Assembly (NCBI GenBank): GCA_011620045.1
Contig: WOZY01000088.1
Span: 1 to 16,010 of the forward strand
Length of the DNA stretch: 16,010 nucleotides
Reading direction: 5' to 3'
DNA from: Mesotoga sp.
GTDB lineage: Bacteria; Thermotogota; Thermotogae; Petrotogales; Kosmotogaceae
Below, in pieces: positions 1 to 6,682 of this stretch (its first letter is position 1; each line of letters opens with the position of its first letter). The position numbers and the translations under genes are program-made. The notes under the pieces are model-generated. The model worked only from the letters and a program-made list of their open reading frames with translations, was not told the DNA's origin and searched no databases.

Positions 1-574
1 GCCTATCGTAGACCTCCAGCTTTCCCCGTGTGACCACGCTTGTGGCCATATCGAGAATGAAATCTCTCTTCTCTCCCGGGATAGCTATCGAGAATGGATT
101 AGTGCCAAGGACCGCCTCTTTGCCGAAGGTCGGAACGACAAGCGGATAGCTGTTTGTCATGGCAATTCCTATCATTCCCTCTGTAAGTGCCCTCTCCGAG
201 TAAAAGGCGGAGATCCCGTAATGGTTCGAATTCCTTACCGAAACGAGCCCGATCATGGACCGCTGTGCCTTCTGTATTGAAAGATCCATTGCATACTTGG
301 AAACACATTGTCCAGGACCGCCCCTGCCGTCGACTAATGCTGATACGGGTGTGTTATGGATTATTTCCGGTTCGGAATCTATGCGGATATTTCCGCGTTC
401 TCTCTCTTTTATATAGCGGCCCAGCCTGGCCACTCCGTGAGAGGGAATATCTCGGAGGTCGGCCTCCAGCAGAACCTCGACGATGTCTGAGGCCGTTCCA
501 TCGGGAAAGCCTTCGGCTCGGAGGATCTCTTCACACAAAGTTTTGAGGTCTTTATATGTCACATTCAGTCCCAT
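1..574 (-). CDS. Ldh2-family malate/lactate/sulfolactate-type dehydrogenase (partial, C-terminus off window)
   Basis: I translated this frame from the ATG at 572-574. It stays open for 191 codons to the window edge, so the C-terminal part is missing (full-length members have about 330-360 residues). It matches the Ldh2/YlbC/ComC family of NAD(P)-dependent 2-hydroxyacid dehydrogenases, which are unrelated to classical LDH/MDH Rossmann enzymes. Landmarks are DIPSHGVARLGRY (residues 42-54), the RNSNHYG block with candidate catalytic His118, and AMTNSYPLVVPTFG followed by LGTNPFSIAIPG (138-167), then FILDMATS. The likely reaction is 2-oxoacid to 2-hydroxyacid interconversion in the cytoplasm; substrates in the family include malate, lactate, sulfolactate and ureidoglycolate. 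The start shares one base with the TAA stop of the upstream M20 gene (TAATG), and AAAGGA lies about 10 nt upstream. It is the last operon gene visible. Family certain, substrate unknown. Confidence 0.88.
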   Translation of the reverse strand, partial: MGLNVTYKDLKTLCEEILRAEGFPDGTASDIVEVLLEADLRDIPSHGVARLGRYIKERERGNIRIDSEPEIIHNTPVSALVDGRGGPGQCVSKYAMDLSIQKAQRSMIGLVSVRNSNHYGISAFYSERALTEGMIGIAMTNSYPLVVPTFGKEAVLGTNPFSIAIPGEKRDFILDMATSVVTRGKLEVYDR

Positions 575-1680
575 TACGATTCCGTCCTTTCAAAGAATTG
601 TTTTGCAATCTCCAAGTACAGTGTTCTAGCAGTTCGAACTTCTTCCAGATCGACGTACTCATTCGATTTGTGAGCCATGGAGGCGGCGCCCGGTCCCAGT
701 ATTACAGTCTCAATACCGTTAGCTGCGGTGAAGGCACCGTCTGTGAAATATGTCATTGTGAGGTCGTCGGAGCTTAAGGACCGCTTCTTCAGAACATCCT
801 TCACGGTCAGGGCTAGCGGTCCGGACGAACTGAATGATTCTCTGCTAAGAAGAGTTGCCCATTCGGAGTCCTCGTATTTACAGATAACGTCGTCTACAAG
901 TTTTTCCAGAGCGGAGGAACCGGTATTCTCGGCAAATCGGATATCTATAATACACTCGGCTTCATCCGGTACTGTATTCTCTTTCGATCCACCACGAACA
1001 ATATTGAGACTTTGGGTAAGTCCTTCTATTCTGCCAAGAGCGTCGGAGAGTTCACTGTATGCGTTGAACAGTTTCAGAATGGCGTTGACGCCATTTTGCG
1101 GCTGCGAGCCGTGAGCGGATTTGCCCCTGAATTTCAGTCTAAGCCAGAGTGCGCCCTTCTCTCCGGTGGCAAGTCCTAAAGAAGTCGGCTCACCAATCAC
1201 TACAGCCGAGATGTCGAATGGTTTGTGTTCAAGAAAGTACTGTATTCCCGAGCAACCTACTTCTTCATCGCACGTGGCGAGAAGAGCCACGTTTCCGCAG
1301 AACTCCCTGTCTTCCGAAAGATCGACAAATGCCGCAATTAAAGCCGAAAGACCGCCCTTCATATCTGCGGAACCTCTGGCATAGAGCTTCCCGCCTATCT
1401 GTTCAGGTTTGAAAGGGTCGGTATTCCAGTTTGAACCGGCGGGTACCACGTCCATGTGACCGGAGAAGACTAAATACGGCATTCCAGGATCGCGTTCGAT
1501 CCTTGCAAGGAGATTTGAACGGTTGTCGGCGACTCGCTGAATTTCTACGCTAATTTCTTTCAGAGCGAGAGTTCTCTCGATAACCGATACGGCGAGATCT
1601 TCATTGCCCGGAGGATTCGTTGTGTTGGCAGAACACAACTCAAAGAGAAGACTTTCGAGTTGGGAATCGGTGTAACTCAT
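574..1680 (-). CDS. M20 family metallohydrolase (ArgE/DapE-type deacylase)
   Basis: A 368-residue protein of normal length for the ArgE/DapE/CPG2 group of di-zinc amidohydrolases, which remove acyl groups from N-acyl amino acids or related amides. The metal-binding scaffold is complete: SGHMDVVP (His75, Asp77), ARGSADMKGG (Asp106), TCDEEVG (Glu139 as general base, Glu140), GEPTS (Glu164) and MAHKSNE (His337). His190 in KSAHGSQP marks the dimerisation/substrate domain. There is no signal peptide, so it acts in the cytoplasm. The ATG overlaps the TGA of the preceding uxaA-like gene (ATGA), and a GGGG Shine-Dalgarno-like run lies 8 nt upstream. There is no arginine or lysine biosynthesis gene nearby, so a role in hydrolysing the imported substrate is more likely than ArgE or DapE proper. 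Substrate unknown. Confidence 0.9.
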   Translation of the reverse strand: MSYTDSQLESLLFELCSANTTNPPGNEDLAVSVIERTLALKEISVEIQRVADNRSNLLARIERDPGMPYLVFSGHMDVVPAGSNWNTDPFKPEQIGGKLYARGSADMKGGLSALIAAFVDLSEDREFCGNVALLATCDEEVGCSGIQYFLEHKPFDISAVVIGEPTSLGLATGEKGALWLRLKFRGKSAHGSQPQNGVNAILKLFNAYSELSDALGRIEGLTQSLNIVRGGSKENTVPDEAECIIDIRFAENTGSSALEKLVDDVICKYEDSEWATLLSRESFSSSGPLALTVKDVLKKRSLSSDDLTMTYFTDGAFTAANGIETVILGPGAASMAHKSNEYVDLEEVRTARTLYLEIAKQFFERTES

Positions 1681-2852
1681 AGTTTTATCCCCACATTCCA
1701 GATTGAGAAGTCGTCCTGTCCCAGAAACTCCGATTTCGTCTGCTCCCCTTCGGCAACCCTTAGAACAAGATCGAAAAGCCTTCTTCCGCTTTCCTCAAGT
1801 GTTTCCTCACCTGATATCACCGAGCTGCAATCGAAGTCGATATTCTCGCGCATTTTCCTGGCAGTTTCATGGTTCCCGGTTATCTTAATGACCGGGGCTA
1901 TAGCATTTCCCGTAGGTGTTCCCTGACCTGTCGTGAAGAGCACAACGGTCGCACCGCCGGCCACCATGCCGGTAACCGATTCAACATCATATCCAGGCGT
2001 ATCCATGAGGTAGAGGCCGGGGCGGGAAGCTATCGCTTCACCGTACTCGTTCACGCCCACAACGGGGACCTTTCCGCCTTTGATCATAGCTCCAAGGGAT
2101 TTCTCTTCAAGCGTAGTCAACCCCCCTCTGACATTTCCAGGGGAGATGTTGTTTGGGACGCTTTCCTTGTCCACCACGTCTCGACTATTCTTCATACTTT
2201 CATTTATCATTCTCTCGAGCATCCTGGCGAATCGCCGCTTCATCTCTTCGTCCTTCATTCTCTCAAAGAGGAGGTGTTCTGCACCGACCAGTTCAGTAGT
2301 CTCGGAGAGTATCACACGACCTTCTTCCTTCCATAGAATGTCGGCAGCCTGGCCGACTACCGGATTTGCCGACAGACCCGAAGAGAAGTCGGAACCACCG
2401 CATTCCATGCCCAGGACCAGTCTCGAAAGCGGAACTTCCTCTCTTTCAATCTTCGAGGCTTCCTCCACCATTTTCCTGACTATTGAGGTTCCCCTTTCAA
2501 CAGCCTCTACGGTTCCGTAGTCTTGAACCATTATCAGTTCGGCAGGCTTTCCGCTGTCTAGAATCACGTCCCTGAGTTCATGTGGGGAAACTCTTTCACA
2601 ACCGAGCCCAACAACAAGAACGGCTGCCACATTAGGGTTTAGCGCAGTATTTATCAGCGTTCTTCTAGTCTGCCGAAAATCATCCCCCAGTTGAGCGCAG
2701 CCTTGATTGTGGCTGGCCACTACTGATCCGGGAACAGCGGCCGAAATCTTTCTGGCAACATTCGAAGAGCAAAGAACACTGGGGAGAACGAGGACGTGAT
2801 TTCTCACTCCAACACTTCCGTCGCTTCTTAAATAACCCATCATGGTCTTCAT
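1677..2852 (-). CDS. UxaA/SuyB-type lyase, large subunit (C-terminal UxaA family domain)
   Basis: Large catalytic part of the altronate dehydratase / galactarate dehydratase / (R)-sulfolactate sulfo-lyase family, which eliminates water or sulfite from a hydroxyacid. From the chosen ATG it has 391 residues. Family blocks are GYLRSDGSVGVRN (6-18), SHNQGCAQLGDD with His48 and Cys52, VVGLGCE with Cys85, and GMECGGSDFSSGLSANPVVG with Cys151 (149-168). UxaA proper is one chain of about 495 residues carrying the SAF domain at its N-terminus; here that domain is a separate gene upstream, as in SuyA/SuyB. I chose the ATG at 2850-2852, with AGG nine bases upstream and a 10-nt gap after the previous stop. 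A GTG at 2874-2876 extends the frame by eight residues, but it sits directly against the GGAGG and would leave no spacing. Substrate cannot be assigned. Confidence 0.9.
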   Translation of the reverse strand: MKTMMGYLRSDGSVGVRNHVLVLPSVLCSSNVARKISAAVPGSVVASHNQGCAQLGDDFRQTRRTLINTALNPNVAAVLVVGLGCERVSPHELRDVILDSGKPAELIMVQDYGTVEAVERGTSIVRKMVEEASKIEREEVPLSRLVLGMECGGSDFSSGLSANPVVGQAADILWKEEGRVILSETTELVGAEHLLFERMKDEEMKRRFARMLERMINESMKNSRDVVDKESVPNNISPGNVRGGLTTLEEKSLGAMIKGGKVPVVGVNEYGEAIASRPGLYLMDTPGYDVESVTGMVAGGATVVLFTTGQGTPTGNAIAPVIKITGNHETARKMRENIDFDCSSVISGEETLEESGRRLFDLVLRVAEGEQTKSEFLGQDDFSIWNVGIKL

Positions 2853-2862
2853 AATATCTGGC

Positions 2863-3162
2863 CTAAGCCCTGACACCTCCCTCTTTGATCTCCGTTCGTT
2901 CGCTTACAACATTTTGGACGTGAACATGCTGGCCTGTCGAGATGTCCGAAGTTGCAATCCCTATCTTGTTATTGTATTTGATTATTCTTTCGTTTCTTTT
3001 GATGTTCTTCACGGCAACTTTGTGACCGAAAGGTATTTCTTCCTTCGCAACTAGCATCTGCAATCCGGAAACACCCTTCACCTCTATCACTTCGCCGATA
3101 TCCACTTTCTCAAGCACCGTTGCGACATTGTCGTTCAAAGACAGCAGAATAGCATGCTTCAT
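2863..3162 (-). CDS. SAF-domain small subunit of UxaA/SuyA-type lyase
   Basis: A 99-residue protein consisting essentially of one SAF domain, equivalent to the N-terminus of UxaA or to free-standing SuyA. Diagnostic blocks are IPFGHKVAV with His47 (43-51), KYNNKIGIAT (62-71) and GQHVHVQNV (77-85). In this family the small domain completes the active site of the large lyase subunit, which is encoded immediately downstream. I chose the ATG at 3160-3162 because GGAGG sits seven bases upstream. The frame is open further upstream to 3234, but that stretch lies inside the gntR gene and lacks an SD. The gene starts two bases after the gntR stop, so its SD lies inside the end of gntR, which implies translational coupling. 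Confidence 0.87.
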   Translation of the reverse strand: MKHAILLSLNDNVATVLEKVDIGEVIEVKGVSGLQMLVAKEEIPFGHKVAVKNIKRNERIIKYNNKIGIATSDISTGQHVHVQNVVSERTEIKEGGVRA

Positions 3163-3164
3163 TT

Positions 3165-3890
3165 CTAATCCTCCAATCGGGCAAAGTTTCCTTTGGCAGC
3201 ATAATCGATATGGTTGGAGCTGAGTATAGAACATATCATATTCATTGAGTGCTTTAGATGATCTTCCAGGGCACTAGAAGCCTTCTCCAGGTCTCCTTCT
3301 AGGATGCCCTGCGCGATTTTGAAATGTTCCTCCATCTCGTTAATTATCCAGTCTTTTTGCTGTTCAAGAAGATAGTATTTGATCACGTTCCGCATTCTCG
3401 TAAGCAGTATCGAGATCTTCGACATCATTTCGATTAGATATTCATTATTGCAGTTATTGAGTATCTCCCTGTGCAGCCTGTAGTCAATATCGTAAGGAAC
3501 TTTATTCTTTGTCACCTCCGGTTCCGAGAGGTGTCTTCTCATCCGCACGATCAGATTCGATATGATCTCTCTATCGATCCGATTAATTGATTCGCTCAAT
3601 GCAAGTTTCTCCAGCACCAGTCTTATCGGGAAGAGCTTCCTGACGTCATTTTCGAGAATCTCCTTTACGTAAAAACTCTTGGCGGCTCCCGGTGCGACAA
3701 GACCATCTTCCTTCAGCTTGTGGAGAGCCCCCCTTACCGGAGTAGAAGAAACTCCGTAGATTCTCTTCAGCTTCTCGATCGTCAATCTCGCTCCGGGAGG
3801 GATTTCCAGTTCTACGATGCTATCCCTTATTGATCTGTAGAGCTGCTGCTGGATTCCTTGAAACTGATTCGCGTCTGCCGATGTGTTCAA
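3165..3890 (-). CDS. GntR family transcriptional regulator, FadR/FCD subfamily
   Basis: A 241-residue DNA-binding regulator. The N-terminal winged helix-turn-helix spans about residues 12-75, with LTIEKLKRIYGVSSTPVRGALHKL as the recognition region. The C-terminal all-helical FCD ligand domain carries the usual metal-binding set: Asp136 and His140 in DYRLH, His189 in EEHFKI and His211 in EDHLKH. FCD regulators typically sense organic acids and often repress the operon that encodes them. The start is TTG at 3888-3890, overlapping the TGA of the upstream gene and preceded by a G-rich stretch. No better in-frame ATG exists before the wing helix. Its position inside the operon argues that it controls this operon; the palindrome on the livK promoter is the obvious candidate site (inference). 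Confidence 0.92.
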   Translation of the reverse strand: MNTSADANQFQGIQQQLYRSIRDSIVELEIPPGARLTIEKLKRIYGVSSTPVRGALHKLKEDGLVAPGAAKSFYVKEILENDVRKLFPIRLVLEKLALSESINRIDREIISNLIVRMRRHLSEPEVTKNKVPYDIDYRLHREILNNCNNEYLIEMMSKISILLTRMRNVIKYYLLEQQKDWIINEMEEHFKIAQGILEGDLEKASSALEDHLKHSMNMICSILSSNHIDYAAKGNFARLED

Positions 3891-4717
3891 AGTGATCCCC
3901 CCAGGATGTGAGGAAAAGCTTTCAAAAATGAAGCAGTTTCCCTTAGAGTTTCTATCTGATCTTCATCGCAGAAAACCTCGACACTGTATTCACCGGCATA
4001 ACCGGCTTTGCTCAGCATATCCAAAAAGCTCTGAAAATCAATCGCGCCCCGTCCCAGAGGTTTGTGATTCGTATCTGCAAGATGAACGTGTTTTATCAGC
4101 TCGATGTTCGAACTTACAAAAGAGCGATCCTTTTTCTCGTTGAAATGGTCAGAGTCAAGGAGAATTCCGAAACTCTTCAGTTCTCTCTCCGAAAAAAACG
4201 AGGCGGCTTCGGCGCAGCTATTAAGAATAGGGCAGACCACCTTTCTCAATGGTTCTATCAGAACGGACAACCCCTCGAGTTCACTTCTCACATACGAATC
4301 GATTCTTTCCAGCGATTCGCCAAGTCTCTCGAGTGACCTCTGGAGGCCGTCGGACCATATTACTCCCCTGAGCCTGCCGATGTTTAGATTAACTCCCAGA
4401 TCGTGAGCCTTTCTAGCTGCCAGCAAGAAGGAATTCAGCGCTCTTTTTCTTTCGTTTACGTCTATGTGGTTCAGGTAAAGGCCGGCAGTTCCAGCCATCT
4501 CGCCGGTGCAGAGAAATACGCACTTCAAAGAGAACTGTCTCTCAAGGCGTTTAACCTTTGCAACATCCACCTTTTTCGGATCTGCAATCATAAGCTCAAA
4601 GGAATTGAAACCCGCGCCTGCTACCGCGGAGAGCGTTTCTTCCAACCTGCCGGTGAGCCCAGTGACCTTTGCACCGGCCGGAATATCTTCGTTGGCCACC
4701 ATAAAACTTACTGCCAT
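3887..4717 (-). CDS. Sugar phosphate isomerase/epimerase-like TIM barrel protein
   Basis: A 276-residue protein of the xylose-isomerase-like / AP-endonuclease family 2 TIM barrel superfamily. Acidic and histidine residues fall at the expected strand ends: Glu155 in LIEPL, Asp188 and Asp190-His191 in LLDSDHF, His212 in HVHLADTNHKPLGRGAIDF, and Glu247 in YSVEVFCDE. This pattern matches the divalent metal site of D-tagatose 3-epimerase or hydroxypyruvate isomerase type enzymes, so an isomerase, epimerase or dehydratase acting on a hydroxy- or ketoacid is plausible. I chose the ATG at 4715-4717, with GAGGTG six bases upstream; an upstream in-frame codon at 4741 would overlap ptb. The SD overlaps the ptb stop (TGAGGTG). 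Specific reaction not identifiable. Confidence 0.78.
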   Translation of the reverse strand: MAVSFMVANEDIPAGAKVTGLTGRLEETLSAVAGAGFNSFELMIADPKKVDVAKVKRLERQFSLKCVFLCTGEMAGTAGLYLNHIDVNERKRALNSFLLAARKAHDLGVNLNIGRLRGVIWSDGLQRSLERLGESLERIDSYVRSELEGLSVLIEPLRKVVCPILNSCAEAASFFSERELKSFGILLDSDHFNEKKDRSFVSSNIELIKHVHLADTNHKPLGRGAIDFQSFLDMLSKAGYAGEYSVEVFCDEDQIETLRETASFLKAFPHILGGSL

Positions 4718-4727
4718 CTCTTTCACC

Positions 4728-5630
4728 TCAGCCCGCCGCACTCACTAATGCCATTGAGAGCGACACCTCTTTTGCGAATTCATTGTCGCTCCTCGATGTG
4801 AGAACAACGGGGAATCCTGCTCCCAAAAGAAGCCCGGCCGTCTTGGCTTTGCCTAGATGTACGAGGCCTTTTATGAGGTTGGCCGCAGATTCAAGATTGG
4901 AACAGACTAGTATGTCGGCCTCGCCTCCAACCTTTGACGTAATTCCCTTCTTCAGGGCCGCGTCCTTTTTCAGGGCAGTATCTATGGGCATTGGCCCGTC
5001 TACGAGACACACTCCGAATTGCCCTCTTTCTGCCATTTTTGATAACACCGCTCCTTCAACGAGGTCGCGATTTGTTACCGATACTCGCTCGTTTATACCG
5101 ATTACCGCCACCTTTGGTTCACTGATCCCGATCGATCTTGCAAACTCTACGGCATTCTTGAGTATCTCCGCCTTTTCCTTCAAATCCGGTGAGATGTTGA
5201 CCGTCCCATCCGTTATGAAAAGTAGTCTTGGATACTCCGGGATCTCCATACAGGAAATGTGACTTATAAGCCTTCCGCTAGCCTTTACCCTGCCGCTCTT
5301 GAAGAGCGCTCTTAGAAACACGGTGGTATTGATGTCGCCTTTCATTAGAACGGCGGGAATATCTCCCTCCAAAGCAGAGACTGCATTTGAAGCATTTTCC
5401 TCTTCAGATTCCCCTTCGACAACATGCGTCATCTTCAGAAACCCTTCAGATGCTGCCTCATTCATCTCTTCTAATCTTCCGAAAAGAGTGAATTCAAAAT
5501 TCCCGTTAGAGGAGGCAACTGACTCTATGGCCTCCATCGTCTTACGGTCATGCGGCTGCACGCAATTTACTCTCACGCGCTTCTCTAACTTGCTTGCTTC
5601 AAGAATGAACTCAGAAAGGGAATTAACCAT
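4728..5630 (-). CDS. ptb: Phosphate butyryltransferase (phosphate acetyl/butyryl transferase family)
   Basis: A 300-residue protein, the standard Ptb length and shorter than most Pta enzymes. It should exchange CoA for phosphate on butyryl-CoA or another short or branched acyl-CoA in the cytoplasm. Family features are the C-terminal GADILVCSNLESAANLIKG-type block and GLLLGAGFPVVLTSRSD near the end (about residues 265-285), with DGPMPIDTAL in the middle. The adjacent butyrate kinase gene supports Ptb over Pta, since the two act in sequence to turn acyl-CoA into carboxylate plus ATP. The start is ATG with GAGGTG eight bases upstream, and this SD overlaps the buk stop. There is an 11-nt gap to buk. 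Acyl specificity cannot be read; isobutyryl, isovaleryl or propionyl chains are possible. Confidence 0.87.
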   Translation of the reverse strand: MVNSLSEFILEASKLEKRVRVNCVQPHDRKTMEAIESVASSNGNFEFTLFGRLEEMNEAASEGFLKMTHVVEGESEEENASNAVSALEGDIPAVLMKGDINTTVFLRALFKSGRVKASGRLISHISCMEIPEYPRLLFITDGTVNISPDLKEKAEILKNAVEFARSIGISEPKVAVIGINERVSVTNRDLVEGAVLSKMAERGQFGVCLVDGPMPIDTALKKDAALKKGITSKVGGEADILVCSNLESAANLIKGLVHLGKAKTAGLLLGAGFPVVLTSRSDNEFAKEVSLSMALVSAAG

Positions 5631-5641
5631 CGATTATCACC

Positions 5642-6682
5642 TCAGTATTCCAGGGCCTCTTCGATCCCCCGTATTACTCTGTGCACTCCGTCTGCAAGGC
5701 TTTCCATCTCGAACTCTCCCGGGAAAAGGAGAACCCTGATACCCTTCAGTTTCTCAAGAAGTCTTTCTCTGACGTAGTCACACTTCACTACGCCGCCCGT
5801 AATGGCAAGGGCGTCGGGAAATCCGTCAAATACGGCCAGCAGACTGTATGAGTATTTTGCAATGTTGTAAATGTACGCTTCAAGCGGTGTAGAATCGATT
5901 TCTCCATTCTTGACGCCTTCGGCGATCCGTTCAACGTCACGCATTCCGAAGTGGGAAAACAGGCCGCCCCTGTGAGTCAGGTATTCGAGATAATCGTCTC
6001 TTGAGCGAGCGAATTCCGCCAATTCGTGAGTAGGGAGGGCGCCCGCTCTTTCCACAGAAAAGGGGCCCTCCTTGTCACTGTTGTATAAATCGACCATCTT
6101 TCCGTTTAGATGGGCGCTTACAGACGAGCCGCCTCCGAGATGGGCCACTATGAGCTTCGCTTCTTCGTAGCTCTTTCCCAGTTCGGTTGCAGCTTTCTTC
6201 GCGACTGCCTTCATGTTCAACGCGTGGGACAGTGAATTTCTTCTGATCTCCTCTATTCCCGTTATTCTAGCCCACTCGGCCAGTTCGTCCACACTGATCG
6301 GGTCGACTGTAAAAGCCTGCATTCCGAATTCCTGAGCCAGTTCAAAAGCTATCACGACCGCCGTATTTGCGGCGTGAATACCCTGAAGGCCCTTTCTGGC
6401 GTCATCGACCATCTCTCTGTTAATGCGGTAAACTCCGGAATTCAAAGGTTTCAACCTTCCTCCTCTGGCCGCCACGGCAGTCAGTTGGGATGGCCTTATC
6501 TCGTTTCTGTCCAGTTCTTTGAGGATCTGATCCTTCCTTATTGTGTACTGATCGGGAAAAAGGGGAAGGTCGAGCATATCATCGTCAAGGGGAAGCGTCT
6601 TCTTGAACACTTCTTTCCCATCTCCGAAGACGGCTACCTTGGTTGATGTCGAACCGGGATTTATGACGAGAATCAGACTCAT
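5642..6682 (-). CDS. buk: Butyrate kinase
   Basis: A 346-residue ASKHA-fold carboxylate kinase, close to the usual 350-360 for Buk and shorter than acetate kinase (about 400). It makes ATP from butyryl phosphate or a related acyl phosphate. Motifs include the N-terminal phosphate loop VINPGSTSTKVAVF (6-19), AARGGRLKPL (71-80), TVDPISVDELAEWARITG (125-142), SLSHALNMKA, the second phosphate motif IVAHLGGGSSVSAH (178-191), GPFSVERAGALP and the adenosine-site ITGGV near the C-terminus. These blocks are those of Buk rather than AckA. Its ATG overlaps the TGA of the upstream DRE-TIM gene (ATGA), and ptb follows 11 nt downstream. The buk-then-ptb order is the reverse of the clostridial ptb-buk operon. 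Confidence 0.92.
   Translation of the reverse strand: MSLILVINPGSTSTKVAVFGDGKEVFKKTLPLDDDMLDLPLFPDQYTIRKDQILKELDRNEIRPSQLTAVAARGGRLKPLNSGVYRINREMVDDARKGLQGIHAANTAVVIAFELAQEFGMQAFTVDPISVDELAEWARITGIEEIRRNSLSHALNMKAVAKKAATELGKSYEEAKLIVAHLGGGSSVSAHLNGKMVDLYNSDKEGPFSVERAGALPTHELAEFARSRDDYLEYLTHRGGLFSHFGMRDVERIAEGVKNGEIDSTPLEAYIYNIAKYSYSLLAVFDGFPDALAITGGVVKCDYVRERLLEKLKGIRVLLFPGEFEMESLADGVHRVIRGIEEALEY

Noticed and set aside
187..546. Plus-strand frame of 119 codons opposite the first gene
   Set aside because: The minus strand here codes for a clear Ldh2-family protein; the plus frame has no domain and is a shadow.
2853..2876. GTG start eight codons upstream for the UxaA-like large subunit
   Set aside because: The GTG is directly next to the GGAGG sequence, leaving no SD spacing; the ATG at 2852 lies just before the family's conserved GYLRSDG block.
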